A program made the position numbers and the translations under genes. From the NCBI RefSeq assembly GCF_921293095.1, contig NC_060259.1, positions 44,001,812 to 44,065,811 on the forward strand: 64,000 nucleotides of DNA, in the 5' to 3' direction. Source of the DNA: Ischnura elegans (Eukaryota > Arthropoda > Insecta > Odonata > Coenagrionidae). The notes beneath the pieces are model-generated. The model ran no database searches and had not been told where the DNA came from. It worked only from the letters and a program-made list of their open reading frames with translations. The number at the start of each line of letters is the position of its first letter. Positions within the stretch are counted from its first letter, which is position 1. This document shows, piece after piece, positions 1-11,504 of the stretch.

Positions 1-425
1 TTCGCGATTAAGTGAAAAGTGAAAATTATCAAGCGCGCGAAAACGCGACGGCTAAGTATGTGTGCTGGGAAAAGCCCGTGAGACGTCATTCTGGTTCCGG
101 CTGCTGCCGTGTGAGGCCACCTAGGTGCGATGCTACGATGCAGGCTGCTAGCAGGTAGCGCTTGGCTTCAATAAGGATTATTAATGCCCGATCAAACGAA
201 GGATAATTTCCGACCATGGGCAATTTTAGTAGGTGATTATTAAGAGATGTTTCCCTGAGCTCTGTGCCACATGCATGCATTGGTAATCTCAGACGATGTA
301 ACACTCCTGACTTCTCGCATAGCATCTAGGTCCCTGTGACGTCACGTGGAGTGGCATCGCATGGCCGCCAATCTGGCCTCTTTCAAATGAGGTTAAAATT
401 GACCATTAACATTCGTCTAAACTGT
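1..425. repeat. Dispersed repeat, copy A (unclassified)
   Basis: A block of about 420 bp that reappears in inverted orientation at 42279-42705 with roughly 80-85% identity by eye. Shared landmarks include CAGGCTGCTAGCAGGTAGCG, TTTCCCTGAGCTCTGTGCC and ACCATTAACATTCGTCTAAA. No terminal inverted repeat, tail or long reading frame identifies its class. The left end may be cut by the window edge. Similarity stops near 425, which I take as its right boundary. Confidence 0.75.
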
Positions 426-1700
426 GGTTGCCAGGTCGGTCGCATTTTTATCGGCTTTCAAAAATGTCTGCAGCGCGGTGATGAGTGCAATGCGATCAAC
501 TTTTATCGATTATTTTTCAGTATAATGTTTGTAATTGTGGGGAATAGTATTGAATATGCGACAACCCATTGTAAGGCTGACTTGAAGATCCTCTATTGGA
601 ATATTCGTGTTTCTTGCAGTCGAATCTAATATTGGGCAGGTACATATTAAATTCTGTTGTCCTGATGCCAACGAGACGAGGGTTTCAGTTTTTGCATAGT
701 TGTTTATTTCAGTTTTATTATTTCATAGCTGATTTTTTACTGATACGATCACTGTATAAGACACATATCTTCCGAAATTTCCTTAGGAAACATCCTATTA
801 CTTTGTTCATATTCTTAGACTGTCGCTCAGATCGCCCACATTTACTTAAATAATGTGATTTCACATACCTGTGGTAAATAATTTTTTTGGCCTCGTCAAG
901 TCCCCATTTTAGTTCGAATGATACTGTCCGCTGGTATTCTCCCTCATGTCTATTTTTGCGTTTACGAGTAGTCATATTTTTCTGGGATCGTCATTGCAGA
1001 CAGAGAAATTATTATTAGTTTGCGTATTGTGCCCGAGTGTGTATGCGGTTAGCGGGGTTATGAGATTATTCTCAGTTGTCCGACAATCGTAAACCAAATT
1101 AGTGAACGCGGATCGCGCTCTCAGCGAGCTCTTTCCTCGTTGACACTAGCACTGACGTGGAGGCGGGTCGTTCCTCTCGATTCTCTCGATGATCTGGCTG
1201 AGAAGTCGGTCGTACTTTTAACGTTTGATAAATACCGACTCCACGCTTCGCAAAAAATGTTATGCTTTAAATGTCGGTGACCTTTATTCGAGTGCGAAAT
1301 CATTCACTGCTGCATCGTAGTGTATTTTGAAAGAGCACCACTGTACGTGATGTCTAATGACCATATCAGATAAAGGAAAGAAGTTAATTGCTATTTTATT
1401 CATTGATTATGTAATGGAACAGATCCACCACTTCGTCGTAAATATTTCGTTTTACTTTAATTTCATTCTCTTGTTAATTTTCACCACTTTGTACGTTTCC
1501 ATGGTGACTAGTTTGCATCATAGAGAAATTTTCTCTGTCCAGGTCATTTTTGGCAGCTGCCCCTCCCTATCTTATAGTTATCTACTTCCTTGACGACGCC
1601 CATTCTTTCACCGAAATGGTCGTAGAACCTAATTGGTAGATATGCATCCTTAGAGTGGAATCATCTATGAGGATAACGATCGATGAGTATTGCCATCTGA
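426..1700. other. Non-coding stretch, nothing recognised
   Basis: About 1.3 kb without a recognisable exon, repeat family or RNA gene. It presumably lies in a 5' intron of how, whose downstream exons start at 4254 on the plus strand. Short open frames here have no recognisable motifs. CpGs are somewhat more frequent around 1080-1220 than in the surrounding DNA, but I see no promoter motif that I trust. Confidence 0.5.
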
Positions 1701-1705
1701 AGAGT

Positions 1706-1722
1706 ACTCCCCCCCCACCCCA
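1706..1722 (-). other. Polypurine tract of the gypsy relic
   Basis: Read on the minus strand this is a G-rich purine run (GGGGTGGGGGGGAGT) about 70 bp downstream of the integrase C-terminal frame, where an LTR element carries its plus-strand primer. A 3' LTR starting TGTGCTAATG should follow and does not, so the 3' LTR is missing or too decayed to recognise. Confidence 0.45.
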
Positions 1723-1793
1723 TAATACATTTTATCACATCCCCAGCAGATTACACATTACAACACATATACCGTCACAGTTTGCTAATCACA

Positions 1794-3654
1794 TCACAAG
1801 TCCAGTATTGTCCTACTTTTACGCATTCTCTGGGGGTATCTTCTGTGGACTTCTACCCTTGGTGGTTCCACTTCTGGAGCTTGCTCTCGGTGAGCTAAAG
1901 GTTCCCAGTACCTAGGTGCTTCATCCTCCTCACATCCAGTTCCCTCAGGCTCAAATGCTTTTTCAGGTCCAGCCAACCCATCTTGTTTGCCCATGTCCTT
2001 TCCTTAACACTGGTTGCCCCTTTGCCTTAGTTGATCAATGTGCCTGTGGATGACAACACCTTCATCGGTTAAAACTGTGTACAGTCTAGACCCCAACACT
2101 TCCTTCACCACCCCTGACATGCACACCATTTTCCCCTGAGGGTACATTTTAGTCATCACTCTTTGCCCTTCACTTAAAACTCTCAAACGTGAGTCACTAT
2201 GAGTCTGGATCTGGGCATTCTGTTTTTTATTCCCCTGCTGCCCTCTATTGGGTTTAGTCATTGCCAACCGGGAGCGAAGAGCCCTTCCAAACATTAACAC
2301 ACTAGGAGGCTCTCCGGTGGTCATGTGTGGGGTTATTCTATAATTAAATAAAAAACGTGGCAAGGCAACATGCAAGGGTGTTCCGTCACTGATTAACGTT
2401 TTCACTTTGTTTTTAAACACTCTGACCATGTTCTCTGCAGCACCATTTGAAGCTGGATGATATGGGGGGAAAAGATGTGTTGAATTCCATTTTCCTTACA
2501 GAATTCCCTGAACAAGGATGAAATAAAGGCAGAACCATTGTCAGAAACAATTTTCTCTGGGAGACTAAATGTGGCAAAAATATCTCTTAGGTGCATGATG
2601 ACCTCGTCTGATGAACTATAACGTATTTCCTTCACTTCTGGCCATTTGGTTGAACTGTCAATTACAATTAAATACATTTTTTTGCAAAAAGGGACCAGCC
2701 AAGCCAATTTGTAGTCTTTCCCACGGCCTGTCTGGCCATTTCCAACACTTTGAAGGGGTTAGGGATATGTAGGTGATTAACCTCACTTCAATAAATTAAA
2801 CGGAAGTAAATCCGACCACGTTTATATGGATGGTTAGCGATACAGTTCGTCTATGTCTCAAGTCCTTCTCCCTCGCCGTTCCGTGAGCGTCTCCCTTGTG
2901 TCTCCTCTTGCGGCGCCTTGCTGGCGCTATGTTCCGCTTACCCTGGTGGCAGCGGCAGGGACCTCAGGGTCCCAGGGCAACGACCTCAGCCAGGTGGCTG
3001 ACCTTGGTGACGGCGCTCGAAACAAAGGGCTCCGCCACAACTTCAATGGAGCCATGCATGGCGATGGCTTGTTTGTGAGGCATGCTTCACATGCACAGGC
3101 TAATTCCTCTAAATCTCTATCTAGATTCGGCCAACAGATATAGGACCTGGCAAGGGACTTCATTTTTACTATGCCCATGTGACCTGCATGCAGCTCCTTG
3201 AGTAAACCCCCCTGTAACTTCTTAGGAATTACAACTCTATTTCCCCACATTAGACACCCTTGTTCAACTGTCAAATCTGTTTGCCTTTGAAAAAATTGTT
3301 TTAGTTCATCAATCGCTTTGCTTGGCCACCCTAACATGCAAAAATCAATTACTTTTCCCAAAATTTTATCTGTTCTAGAGCGTCTGGCAATTTCTATTGC
3401 GGTTACAGGAAGAAACTCCTTTTCTCCCAAGTCCAGGTATGAAATTTCCTCTATTATATCCCCTTCCTGATTTAAAGGAAGTCTAGACAACCCATCTGCC
3501 ACTTTATTCTTTTCTGCCTTCACATACTTCAGCTTGTTATCGTACCCTTGAAGAATCACAGCCCAACGTTGCAAGCATCTCGCTTCCATTTGGGATAGAC
3601 CCTTATTTTCCCCCAGCACAAATTTTTCCATAATCTGCGGCATCCTCGTCACCA
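1794..3654 (-). pseudogene. Degenerate Ty3/gypsy pol (RNase H end, integrase)
   Basis: Minus-strand remains of a gypsy-type polyprotein in several frames. From 3654 downwards there is a short Met-initiated segment fused directly to the end of RNase H (LQRWAVILQGYD, then VADGLSRLPL). The integrase zinc-binding region follows (HAGHMGIVK, CEACLTNK). The catalytic core is in the next frame (IDSSTKWPEV, KIVSDNGSAF), and a frame change near 2420 leads to the C-terminal part ending YPQRMRKSRTILDL. Gag, protease and RT are absent, so the copy has a large internal deletion. A ~287-bp insertion (2754-3040) splits the integrase. Frameshifts, deletion and insertion make it non-functional. The family assignment is firm, the exact clade is not. 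Confidence 0.88.
2754..3040. mobile_element. ~287-bp insertion splitting the gypsy integrase
   Basis: On the minus strand the integrase frame runs to ...MAPLK at about 3041 and resumes at about 2753 with CWKWPDRPWERL. The intervening GC-richer DNA has no counterpart in the protein. On the plus strand the insert contains AATAAA near 2791 and a TGGTGGCAGCGG motif near 2945 that resembles a tRNA-type primer-binding site. It could therefore be the LTR-plus-leader of another LTR element, but that is inference. The flanks share only a few bases (TTGAAG / TTCAAAG), so the duplication is unclear. Confidence 0.55.
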
Positions 3655-3824
3655 TGTAATGACTACACGACATGCAGGTTCCAGCGTGAGTACCGTGGCG
3701 TCCCGACTTGTTTATTGGCACCAAGATAAAACAAATGAAATACATAATAATAATATGAGTATTCTAGCAGACAATACATTACACTTACTAACCCTCAAAT
3801 TGGTTAGTTACCAACATTAGCACA
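3655..3824 (-). repeat. 5' LTR of the gypsy relic
   Basis: Reading the minus strand, a 170-bp segment starts TGTGCTAATG and ends GTCATTACA, contains an AATAAA signal and is followed immediately by TGGTGACGAGGATG, which looks like a TGG-type tRNA primer site overlapping the first codons of gag. That is the layout of a 5' LTR. No second copy was found at the other end, so the boundaries rest on the TG...CA ends and the adjacent leader. Confidence 0.6.
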
Positions 3825-4253
3825 ATCCCCGCCCTCGCCTTAGCGCGAGCGCTTTTATCTTCATTCTGCCACGTATTTACTGTATAGGTATACTTAAATT
3901 ACAGTATATTTATTTTCTGAAGTAAGTTGATGTAAACAGTCTGATAGTGTCTATTTCAAGTTGTTTAATCAAAATTGATTTATTTATCATGTATTGTTCT
4001 AAAAATATGTGCTCTTTTTTTCTGCTGGCTTGCTAATCGCAGAATTTCTTGTTGTCATTTCATGCAGCTATTAACGGTGGTCTGTGGTATGTATATAATT
4101 CTAAATTAATGATACTTGTAGTAGGTCAGAAATTCTGTTTGTTACCTATTTGTTGATGGTGTTAAATCATGATGTTCATTATGTCCTATTAACTGTAGAG
4201 TTTTAGTTTCCTGGGTAAACTCGTATTAATATTGTGATATGTCTTGGTGTTAG

Positions 4254-4397
4254 GAGGAGCAGAATCGTGGAAAGCCCAATTGGGAGCACCTGAATGACGA
4301 ACTCCATGTACTGATCACAGTTGAAGACACTGAGAACAGAGCAAAGGTGAAACTCCAGAGAGCAGTTGAAGAAGTGAAGAAACTGCTGGTTCCCGTG
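4254..4397 (+). CDS. how: how/quaking exon: KH domain end
   Basis: A 144-nt phase-0 exon encoding 48 residues from [13 protein letters not shown] through [20 protein letters not shown] to [11 protein letters not shown]. This is the C-terminal half of the extended KH domain of STAR proteins (quaking, how, GLD-1), which bind ACUAAY-type sites in RNA and control splicing, stability and translation. The acceptor is ...GGTGTTAG before 4254 and the donor is GTG/GTGAGT after 4397. The preceding exon should end within the lysine-rich RDKKK stretch of the KH domain and is not in the window, so the gene is 5'-partial. The next exon starts in phase at 5525. Family recognition is very strong. I use how rather than qki because of the arthropod context. 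Confidence 0.95.
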
Positions 4398-5524
4398 GTG
4401 AGTGGACCCCAACCCACTGCCGGCTCAGGCCGGTGCATTTACACTTTCAAACTGGAGGTCATTGCATTGGAGGATTTAATCAAAGCATATGCCCTGTAGT
4501 TCTGTACGAGCAAATTGTTAATGCGATGGAATTGAAATCATCGGAGAATGTGTGTTTTATTCATCTAAACCTCAAACTTTTCACCTCTTATATGTAAATG
4601 AGATTCTTAACGGAAAATCTCTGTCCTTGCTTTTCAGCATTGCCAAGGCATTGTATGATACGAAGGTGTTCTGATCTTGTAAACCTTCTTAATTAATTGT
4701 TATTTCTCCATGTAAGTAATTCTTGGGAGTCATATTTTTTACTGGAGAGAGATCAGGTGTCTTCATTAGCTGCCCTGTTTCTATTAATCAATTTTTAATT
4801 GTAGATATCATCCTGGTCCTAAAAGGCTAAATTGAAAAAAAAAGAAAAAATTCTCTCATAGTAGGACTGTAAAAACCAACTCTCCAACTCTGCACTATTG
4901 TTTGCTATGAACTTGTGTTTAGTCTCATATAAGATGTCATTCATTTATACTTCTGAATAAGTTATCAAAATATCCTCTCTTAAACTCCTGGCATGAATTC
5001 CACGCTTAAGGAACTGTGCAAGTTTCATTGACGGTGCTCTCATTTCAAACTTCATTTTGGATCAAAAGTTTCATAACAGCCTTTACCCCTAAATTTCCTG
5101 GTAGAGAAATCAGACTCAGCCATATTTTGGTGTATCAAGCTGAATTTTTTTCCATTCAGTGTGGAAAATATGCAAGAAGGTGACATATAATGTGTTCTTA
5201 TAATATTGACATTCTTACTCTTTTGAAGGATTGGTACAATCATAATTATTATAATATTGTATTGAAATGCATCAAGCTCTACATTGTCTCTCGTGCATTA
5301 GCCTTTTAGCACTATTTCGACATAAACGCTCAATTCGACAAACAATAAATTATTTTGACTGCTAGTGGTTATCTGTATTCTATGATTCAGCTTATCTGTA
5401 GAGTCATTTTGGGTGAGATTCTTCATCTTGTTAGCCAGTCATGGTGAACAATATTATTGTAAGTAATTTGTCTCCTTAAGTAAGTCTTCGTCGCGTGACC
5501 TTGCCTGAATTTGTCTCGTTGCAG
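4398..5524 (+). other. how intron
   Basis: Intron of 1,127 bp between two securely recognised how exons. It begins GTGAGT and ends in CTCGTTGCAG. I see no repeat family, RNA gene or additional exon in it. Confidence 0.85.
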
Positions 5525-5624
5525 GCGGATGGGGAGGATGAGCTTAAGAAGAGGCAGTTGATGGAGCTGGCGATCATCAATGGAACATACCGAGATTCCT
5601 CTGCTAAAGCAATTGCAGGAGCAG
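5525..5624 (+). CDS. how: how/quaking exon: QUA2 region
   Basis: A 100-nt exon starting in phase 0 and ending in phase 1. It encodes [20 protein letters not shown] followed by [13 protein letters not shown]. The (A/E)(D/E)GEDELKK(R/M)QLMELAI(I/L)NGTYRD sequence is diagnostic of the QUA2 segment that follows the KH domain in quaking and how and adds to RNA contact. The acceptor is TCGTTGCAG/GCGG and the donor is GCAG/GTAATA. It joins 4254-4397 upstream and 9202-9591 downstream without frame disruption. Confidence 0.95.
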
Positions 5625-6440
5625 GTAATACTTTGGCTTTCATTAAAGTTCTCGCAATGCATACAAGCAACTGCGTTATCATTCAGGATATTGGTTAGGG
5701 ACAAGGCCATATATAGAGAAATTTTTGAGGGGGCTTTATGATGAATTTTGAGTGTGGGTTCTACTGGAGAGGGCTTACCTAATCTCCCCAACCATTTTGT
5801 GAAGGTATTGGAGGCTTTCAAGAGCAGCTGCATATTGCACTTAGTCACACAAACTTTCACAGCCATTGCATGTCACAATTTTCATTGTCTGTTTCATCAT
5901 CATTTCATGGCCTGATGATGTGACTTGCAATAGCCACGAAAGCTCGCGTGGCAAAGCACAATACGGAGCTGCTCCCGAAAACCTCTGATACAAATGAATG
6001 CCCTTCAAAAGTGTAAGTTTCATTTTGTGAAGGTTTGACCCATTGATGTGCTCCGCAGTTGTTTCTTCCCATTCCTCCAGTTATTTCATTGCAGTCTGTT
6101 TATGCATTACTTCCCTCAGTCAACTATTCATTGCAAACTGAGAACAAGACAATTATTTGGTAAAAAGACTTTCAGAAAAATACACATCTCAAATGGAATA
6201 ATTAAAATTAGGTATGTGTGGCTTCTAGTGTGTGTATTTATTTCAGGGTACATAATATGTTGCATTTAATTGTTGGTGATTGGCATGTGTCAAATAGTGA
6301 TTCTTTGGTATACCCATGAAGCCCTTTATTATGTTTTTGTTTGATGATGAGCATTAGCTGAAGTGATGGGTCAGCTCCATACTTCTTCAATTCTAAGCAT
6401 AACTTTGGAATCTAAGTTGAATAACTATGTGCTTCAAAAG
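5625..6440 (+). other. how intron, left of the hAT insertion
   Basis: Left part of the 3.6-kb intron between the QUA2 exon and the Pro/Gly-rich exon. It is AT-rich with no recognised element before the hAT target duplication at 6441-6448. Confidence 0.7.
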
Positions 6441-6448
6441 GTAAAAAT

Positions 6449-8611
6449 TAGTGATGGGTCGGTTCGATTCCTCGATTCTCGGCCAAGAACCGGAATCGAA
6501 AACGAGTACTTGCCAAGGCGAAAAATCGATTCCGATTCCAGTAGTACTTCAAACAACAAAATAAACGACCGCGTTTCCAACAGTCATTTGAATTTTCGCG
6601 CCACGTAATCGTAATAACAAAACACATATCTTCTTGGGATGTGCGAGTACTCGAAAAAAGTGCGAGTACTCGACTCGAGCGTTTCGAGTCGCATTACGAA
6701 TGTCGAGTCGAGTAGTTAAGGTTACAGTGCTTTCGAGGCTAGTAGGTCCAGCAATCTGGCGACAGGAAGCGCTATCATGAAACTCATGTAATAATGCAGT
6801 TTTTAAAGCCGATAAGTCATTCTAATGCCTTGGCCTGGTAGTTTCAGCTTGCCGAATACACTATAGTTGTCGACGTGGGCGCCGAATACCTTTACGCCAG
6901 CCGCAGCGGCCGATCGTCTTCCTACCCGGCGCACACTAGTCTGAAATCGGAAAAAGCTGGAATAAAGTCCAAAATGACCTTTTTGGGGATAGAGACTTGA
7001 AACTCAGCGTAAATACTCATAAATCATTACCAAATATTGCTTTATATGCCATTTCACATAAATATGAACCTTTAGTGAGATACAGAGGCCCAAGCATGAC
7101 CAATTTTTCAATGCCACGCGAGATATCGTTTTTCCTCAAAAAATCTTTGAATTTATCCAAGTGGTTTTGCGTTGGTGTGAGTTTTATGGAATATAAAACG
7201 CAATATTCCTTTGATCTGGCGCTTTGCCTATACTTTCAATGACTTTCGAAGATTTTGGCTCTCATCTGTCGGTTTTTACAACGCAAAATGGCCGACCCGT
7301 TTTTCACGTGAAATTTGACATAAAGTAGACATTATCTTTCGTTTACGAAAAATATAACTCGGAAAATTTGAACCACAATATAAAGTAGAGATTTCTAAAG
7401 AGTACTAATAAGAAATCTTGAAAAAAAAGTTTGCGACGAAGGAAATAAGAGCGATTTTTCAATCGCGCGTCAAGGCTGAGCTACACGCTGCGGAACTTTA
7501 AGGCTCGGTAACAGGCCGATTTTTCAAGTTTTTTAAAACATCAGTCTTGAAAATCGTCATTTAAAGCATAGATAATCGTCTTCATTGACTTAAAACACTA
7601 AACTGAGGATGTTAAAAAGGATTATGTATAGATCGACTTGACCATTTAGCGCATTACTCGAGTGAAAATACTAAGGATTGGATATTTTTTGGAACCATCC
7701 CACGCATAAGAAATATGCCTCGGGTATTGAAGTAAAGTGAAGAGATTAAGTCAGCATGCTTAAGAGAGAGAAAAAAGAACTATTTCCGTGAAAGGCAACA
7801 ACCGATACCCTTTTTCCCTTTCCACCTTCGCCGAGGTGAGTCGCGCGGTAGGGGGAGTTTTCACACCACAAGGCTCTTGTAGCCTTTTTTATTACTGCGA
7901 CCGTCCGATGTGATATTCATTTGTAGCGTTTAGTTTCTTTCTTGAACTTAAAAAAAAGCAAGAGATTTTAAGGTTGATTAAATGACGTGAGAAGTATAGC
8001 ATTTTTTTTGGCTCTACAAAACTAAAGTTTAGTTCTATAGTTGTTCGCTTCGACCACTTGAATTCCATGAAGATTCAAGATCCAAAAAATCGTTGATATA
8101 ATTTTTAATAAAAATTCCAAAGTCTCCGAAATCTTGCAATTTTGGTGGGAAAGTACATGCCCAATAACACACATGTGTAGCAAAAGGCAATTTTCTGCAG
8201 GCAGTAATACTATAACATGGAGACGTCAAAACCTGCTGGCTGAGCATGTAGAATAATTGGTTTTTCTGCTTGAGAATTTGAAAGGGCCAAATATTACATA
8301 GATTCATATACGTAGTATGTAATTTTTATTACAGCTATGAAAATTTCTGTACTCAGGTATATTCTGTTTTGAAATTTAGCTATTATATTTTAATTACATA
8401 GTAATTATTTGAAAGATGCTTTTGTCAACTGACTCTTTCACAGAGTAATATTTTTTAAAGTGGTTTTCTTGTTGCCTGGAATTAAGTGATATTTTTCTTG
8501 GAGCCTATGGCATCAGAATCGATGGAATCGGTATCGGTAGAATCGGAATCGAAATGTCAGAATCGGAATCGGGATCGGAATCGATAAAATTTTGGAATCG
8601 ACCCATCACTA
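6449..8611. mobile_element. hAT-type DNA transposon, non-autonomous, 2.16 kb
   Basis: Flanked by a perfect 8-bp target duplication GTAAAAAT (6441-6448 and 8612-8619). The ends are inverted repeats starting TAGTGATGGGTCG on the left and ending CGACCCATCACTA on the right. The 8-bp duplication and TAGTG-like ends point to the hAT superfamily. Subterminal GGAATCG/CGATTCC motifs are repeated many times at both ends (6466-6540 and 8515-8595), as in hAT transposase-binding regions. No transposase-sized open frame is present. CpG-rich GAGTACTCG palindromes near 6650-6710 suggest another element nested close to the left end. Confidence 0.88.
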
Positions 8612-8619
8612 GTAAAAAT

Positions 8620-9201
8620 TCTATTCTGATTCCTTCAGTTCTCTTTATTTTTCTACAAAATCACCCTTTAATTGGTCAGGTCTCAAATTTATGATCCATT
8701 TCTTAAGTCAAGCTTGTATTTATAGCCAAAATGCTGCTTTTGGTGGGTAAATCCTTTTTACAAGAATGCAATTTCATAAAATGAAGCTCTTATGAGTTAT
8801 ATGCCTATTTATTCTGGTAGAAAGTGAATACTTGATGGAAGGTTTATTTACTTCAGTGTGTTGTGGTTGACTGATTCACTTGAAGAACAAGATTACACTT
8901 GTATGGGTTACATATGGTTTTCAAAGTAAAAAATATTCGTACAATGATGTACAGATACCTTGTTTGCAAAACCAAAGACATGCATTTATGTAGCTTTCAT
9001 ACTATCAGAATTGAAGTAATCAGAATGGAAATAATGAAATGAAAAATGTATAAATGAAGCATTGACTCATTACATTAAATTTATTGTCCAATGATGAGTT
9101 GAAATGTTTTTTTTTAATCCCAAGTGCATATACTCATTACTCTGATGACCAGAATAGTAAGATTTAAGGTTCAGGCGACGCTTGTTACTTTCTTGGTGCA
9201 G
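8620..9201 (+). other. how intron, right of the hAT insertion
   Basis: Remaining 580 bp of the same intron up to the acceptor TTTCTTGGTGCAG at 9201. It is AT-rich and nothing else is recognised. Confidence 0.7.
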
Positions 9202-9591
9202 TAAGCGACGACGACTGGAGGCGGCTGGCACTGGTGGCTGCGGCAGCAGAGACACAGCGCCTTCTTGGAGGTCCCGGTGGAGGTGGGGGCGGGGGTGCGA
9301 TCCCAGGCATGGGCCCTCCCATGAGGCCCCCCACAGCCCCTCTTGGAGCCCCTCTCATCCTCTCGCCCCGCATCCCGGTGCCCACCTCCTCAGCCACCAT
9401 GCTCAACGGCTCGGGCCCTCCCCACCCCCCACCACCACCACCCCTCCTCTCGGCAGCGGACGCTGCCGCTGCTGCGGCAGGCCTCATCTACACCCCTTAC
9501 CCCACAGCAGCTGATTACGCCAACTACGCAGCACTGGCCTCACCCCTCTTGGCAGAGTATGCTTCGGCTGCTGCCGCTGACCACCATGCTG
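9202..9591 (+). CDS. how: how exon: Gly/Pro/Ala-rich C-terminal region
   Basis: A 390-nt exon entered in phase 1 and left in phase 1. It encodes VSDDDWRRLALVAAAAETQR, a Gly-rich run, PTAPLGAPLILSPRIPVPTS, a Pro run, an Ala run and then GLIYTPYPTAADYANYAALA plus SPLLAEYA. The APLGAPLIL, IYTPY and YANYAALA...LL(A/T)EYA segments match the insect how tail that follows QUA2. It is far more GC-rich (CCN/GCN codons) than the surrounding introns. The donor is CATGCTG/GTGGGT. Without splicing, the frame runs on as GLFAR to a TGA at 9609-9611, so a short unspliced C-terminus is possible. Long open frames in other registers here are by-products of the GC-rich composition. Confidence 0.93.
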
Positions 9592-10898
9592 GTGGGTTGT
9601 TTGCACGCTGACCTTACCTCCCTCATTGCCTGATACCTCATGAAATGCTCAGCCCGTTAATTTGTCTGGACCCATTAGGAATGAGTCCTGTTGTGATTGA
9701 AGGGGGGGGTCAGCGTGCCTCGATGCTTTCGGCTGTGCTCTACTCGCCTGGCTAGTCCAGGCTGCCTAAGCCCTTAGTGTGTTGTTTTTTGTGAGAGACG
9801 GCAGTGAGGAGGTGTGAAGGATGGTCTTTAATAGTGCAATGCTTTCCTTTTGGATTAGTGTCTTAAATGTTTCCAATAGGGACTCTGGGGTCTTCTCCTT
9901 TGATGCTGACCTTTGTATCGATGGCAAGTGCCACGTGAGGTTGGATCAGCAGACCCACATATTTTCAGGTGTTGCATTTATTGTTTCATTAGTGTTGAAA
10001 TACCCATTTGGCTGGGTAGAGTAAATTTTGGTTGCTTAAAGCACAGGATGCAATCATTTGTCGTATGAGGATCTGAAGTAGTAAAGGAGTTAGACGTGAC
10101 ATACTCCACAGAAATTCTACCCCATCTTGATCATGCAATATTGCATTTTGAGTGGGTGTAGTGGGAGTGATCATTTAAAGTATGTTACAATTATTTTTAT
10201 GGCTTAGCCATTTGAACATTAATTAAAAGAGTTATGAAGATCGTGCCTATTTTATAGTATTGATTTCTGTGAGGACAATGCTTCAGGCACCCTAAAAAGC
10301 AATTGTAAAAAGTGTCTTTCTTGTAGGAATGTATTTATCATCCCGTATTTTGATATATTTATACAAGTTTTTTAAAGTTTGCATTTATCACTCTATTTTT
10401 AAACCAGTTGATTGTCATTTGTGAGTTTTGTCAACAAATTAGTGTTTCAGGGTGTATATCGTTTGAGATTTCAGTGATAAGTGGGATATCATATTATTCA
10501 ATTCTGAATGGAGTTTACCGTTAGTATGTTAGGTAACTTATTTGAATGAGTAAGGTGTGATTTGGTTGCACTCAGGAATCAGTGAGGTCATAGTGCGTCT
10601 ATACGTAATGTATGCAGTTTATGGAGGAATAGACTAGAAAAAAGGGATGTAAATAGCTGTTGAGCTTGAATTTTTATGGATTTCCATTGCTTGAATAGGA
10701 AATAGTGAATGCATTATTGTAGGGTTGCACAGTCAGTTTCAAGTGAGGAGGTCACCTTTTATTAGACTCAGTAATCTTGATTACATGACATAAAATATTC
10801 AGTCAGTTTTTAGGGAAAACCATTAATATTTACCATATTGTTAATATTTGTGCAGATTATTCTTAAGTTTTGGGAGATTATATGGATTTTGAAATGTA

Positions 10899-11504
10899 CT
10901 GTAAAACCTCTATGTAGTTAACCATCATGGCCGAGTCCTATTCCAGTAAATGCAAAGGAATTGTATATAGCTATCATCCTTTTTCATTCAAGTTTCAACT
11001 TAGGTTAATGATAATTTTTTAATCAGCCTAAGTTTTCAGTTACCAGTTACACCTGGGTTACATCAAATCAGCGTAATTCGTCAAAATGCATGTAGATCAC
11101 CATTAATGAATCAATATTCAGAACATTAATTGTTTAAATATGTAGTAATCATGGAAAATTTTTTTCTGTGACAATATGGTGCTAAGCATTTTGTAATTTT
11201 TTTTTTAATCGCGGTTTTACTATGGTTAAAAGGATTAGAACCACAAAGTTCGAAATATTAAAATTTGGTAAATTATTAATGTGAATCAACAATACATTGG
11301 TGCTAAAGAATTTTTCTCTATTTAAATTTTTATAACGCATGGTAAGAATGAACTGATGAGGAAATAAGCTGACTTGTGCTAGATATTTTAAAGTTGTCAG
11401 GTGATGTTACCAGAAATTGACCAAGTGTTAAGTTTGGACTTAGCTGAATCATTCTTTTAAAGATGTTTGGTGCTGCGACAGTGTTCTAGATAGAGGTTTT
11501 ACTG
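10899..11504. mobile_element. Possible pogo-like MITE relic
   Basis: The left end reads CTGTAAAACCTCTAT and the right end, reverse-complemented, reads CAGTAAAACCTCTAT, a ~15-bp inverted repeat about 600 bp apart. A TA precedes the left end but no TA follows the right end. The same CAGTAAAACCTC start occurs at 47467. An internal AGTAAAACC-like copy near 11210 suggests rearrangement. The call is tentative. Confidence 0.35.

Noticed and set aside
9185-9514. Alternative-frame and antisense proteins over the GC-rich how exon
   Set aside because: They are by-products of GC-rich codon composition; only the frame in phase with the neighbouring exons matches the how tail.
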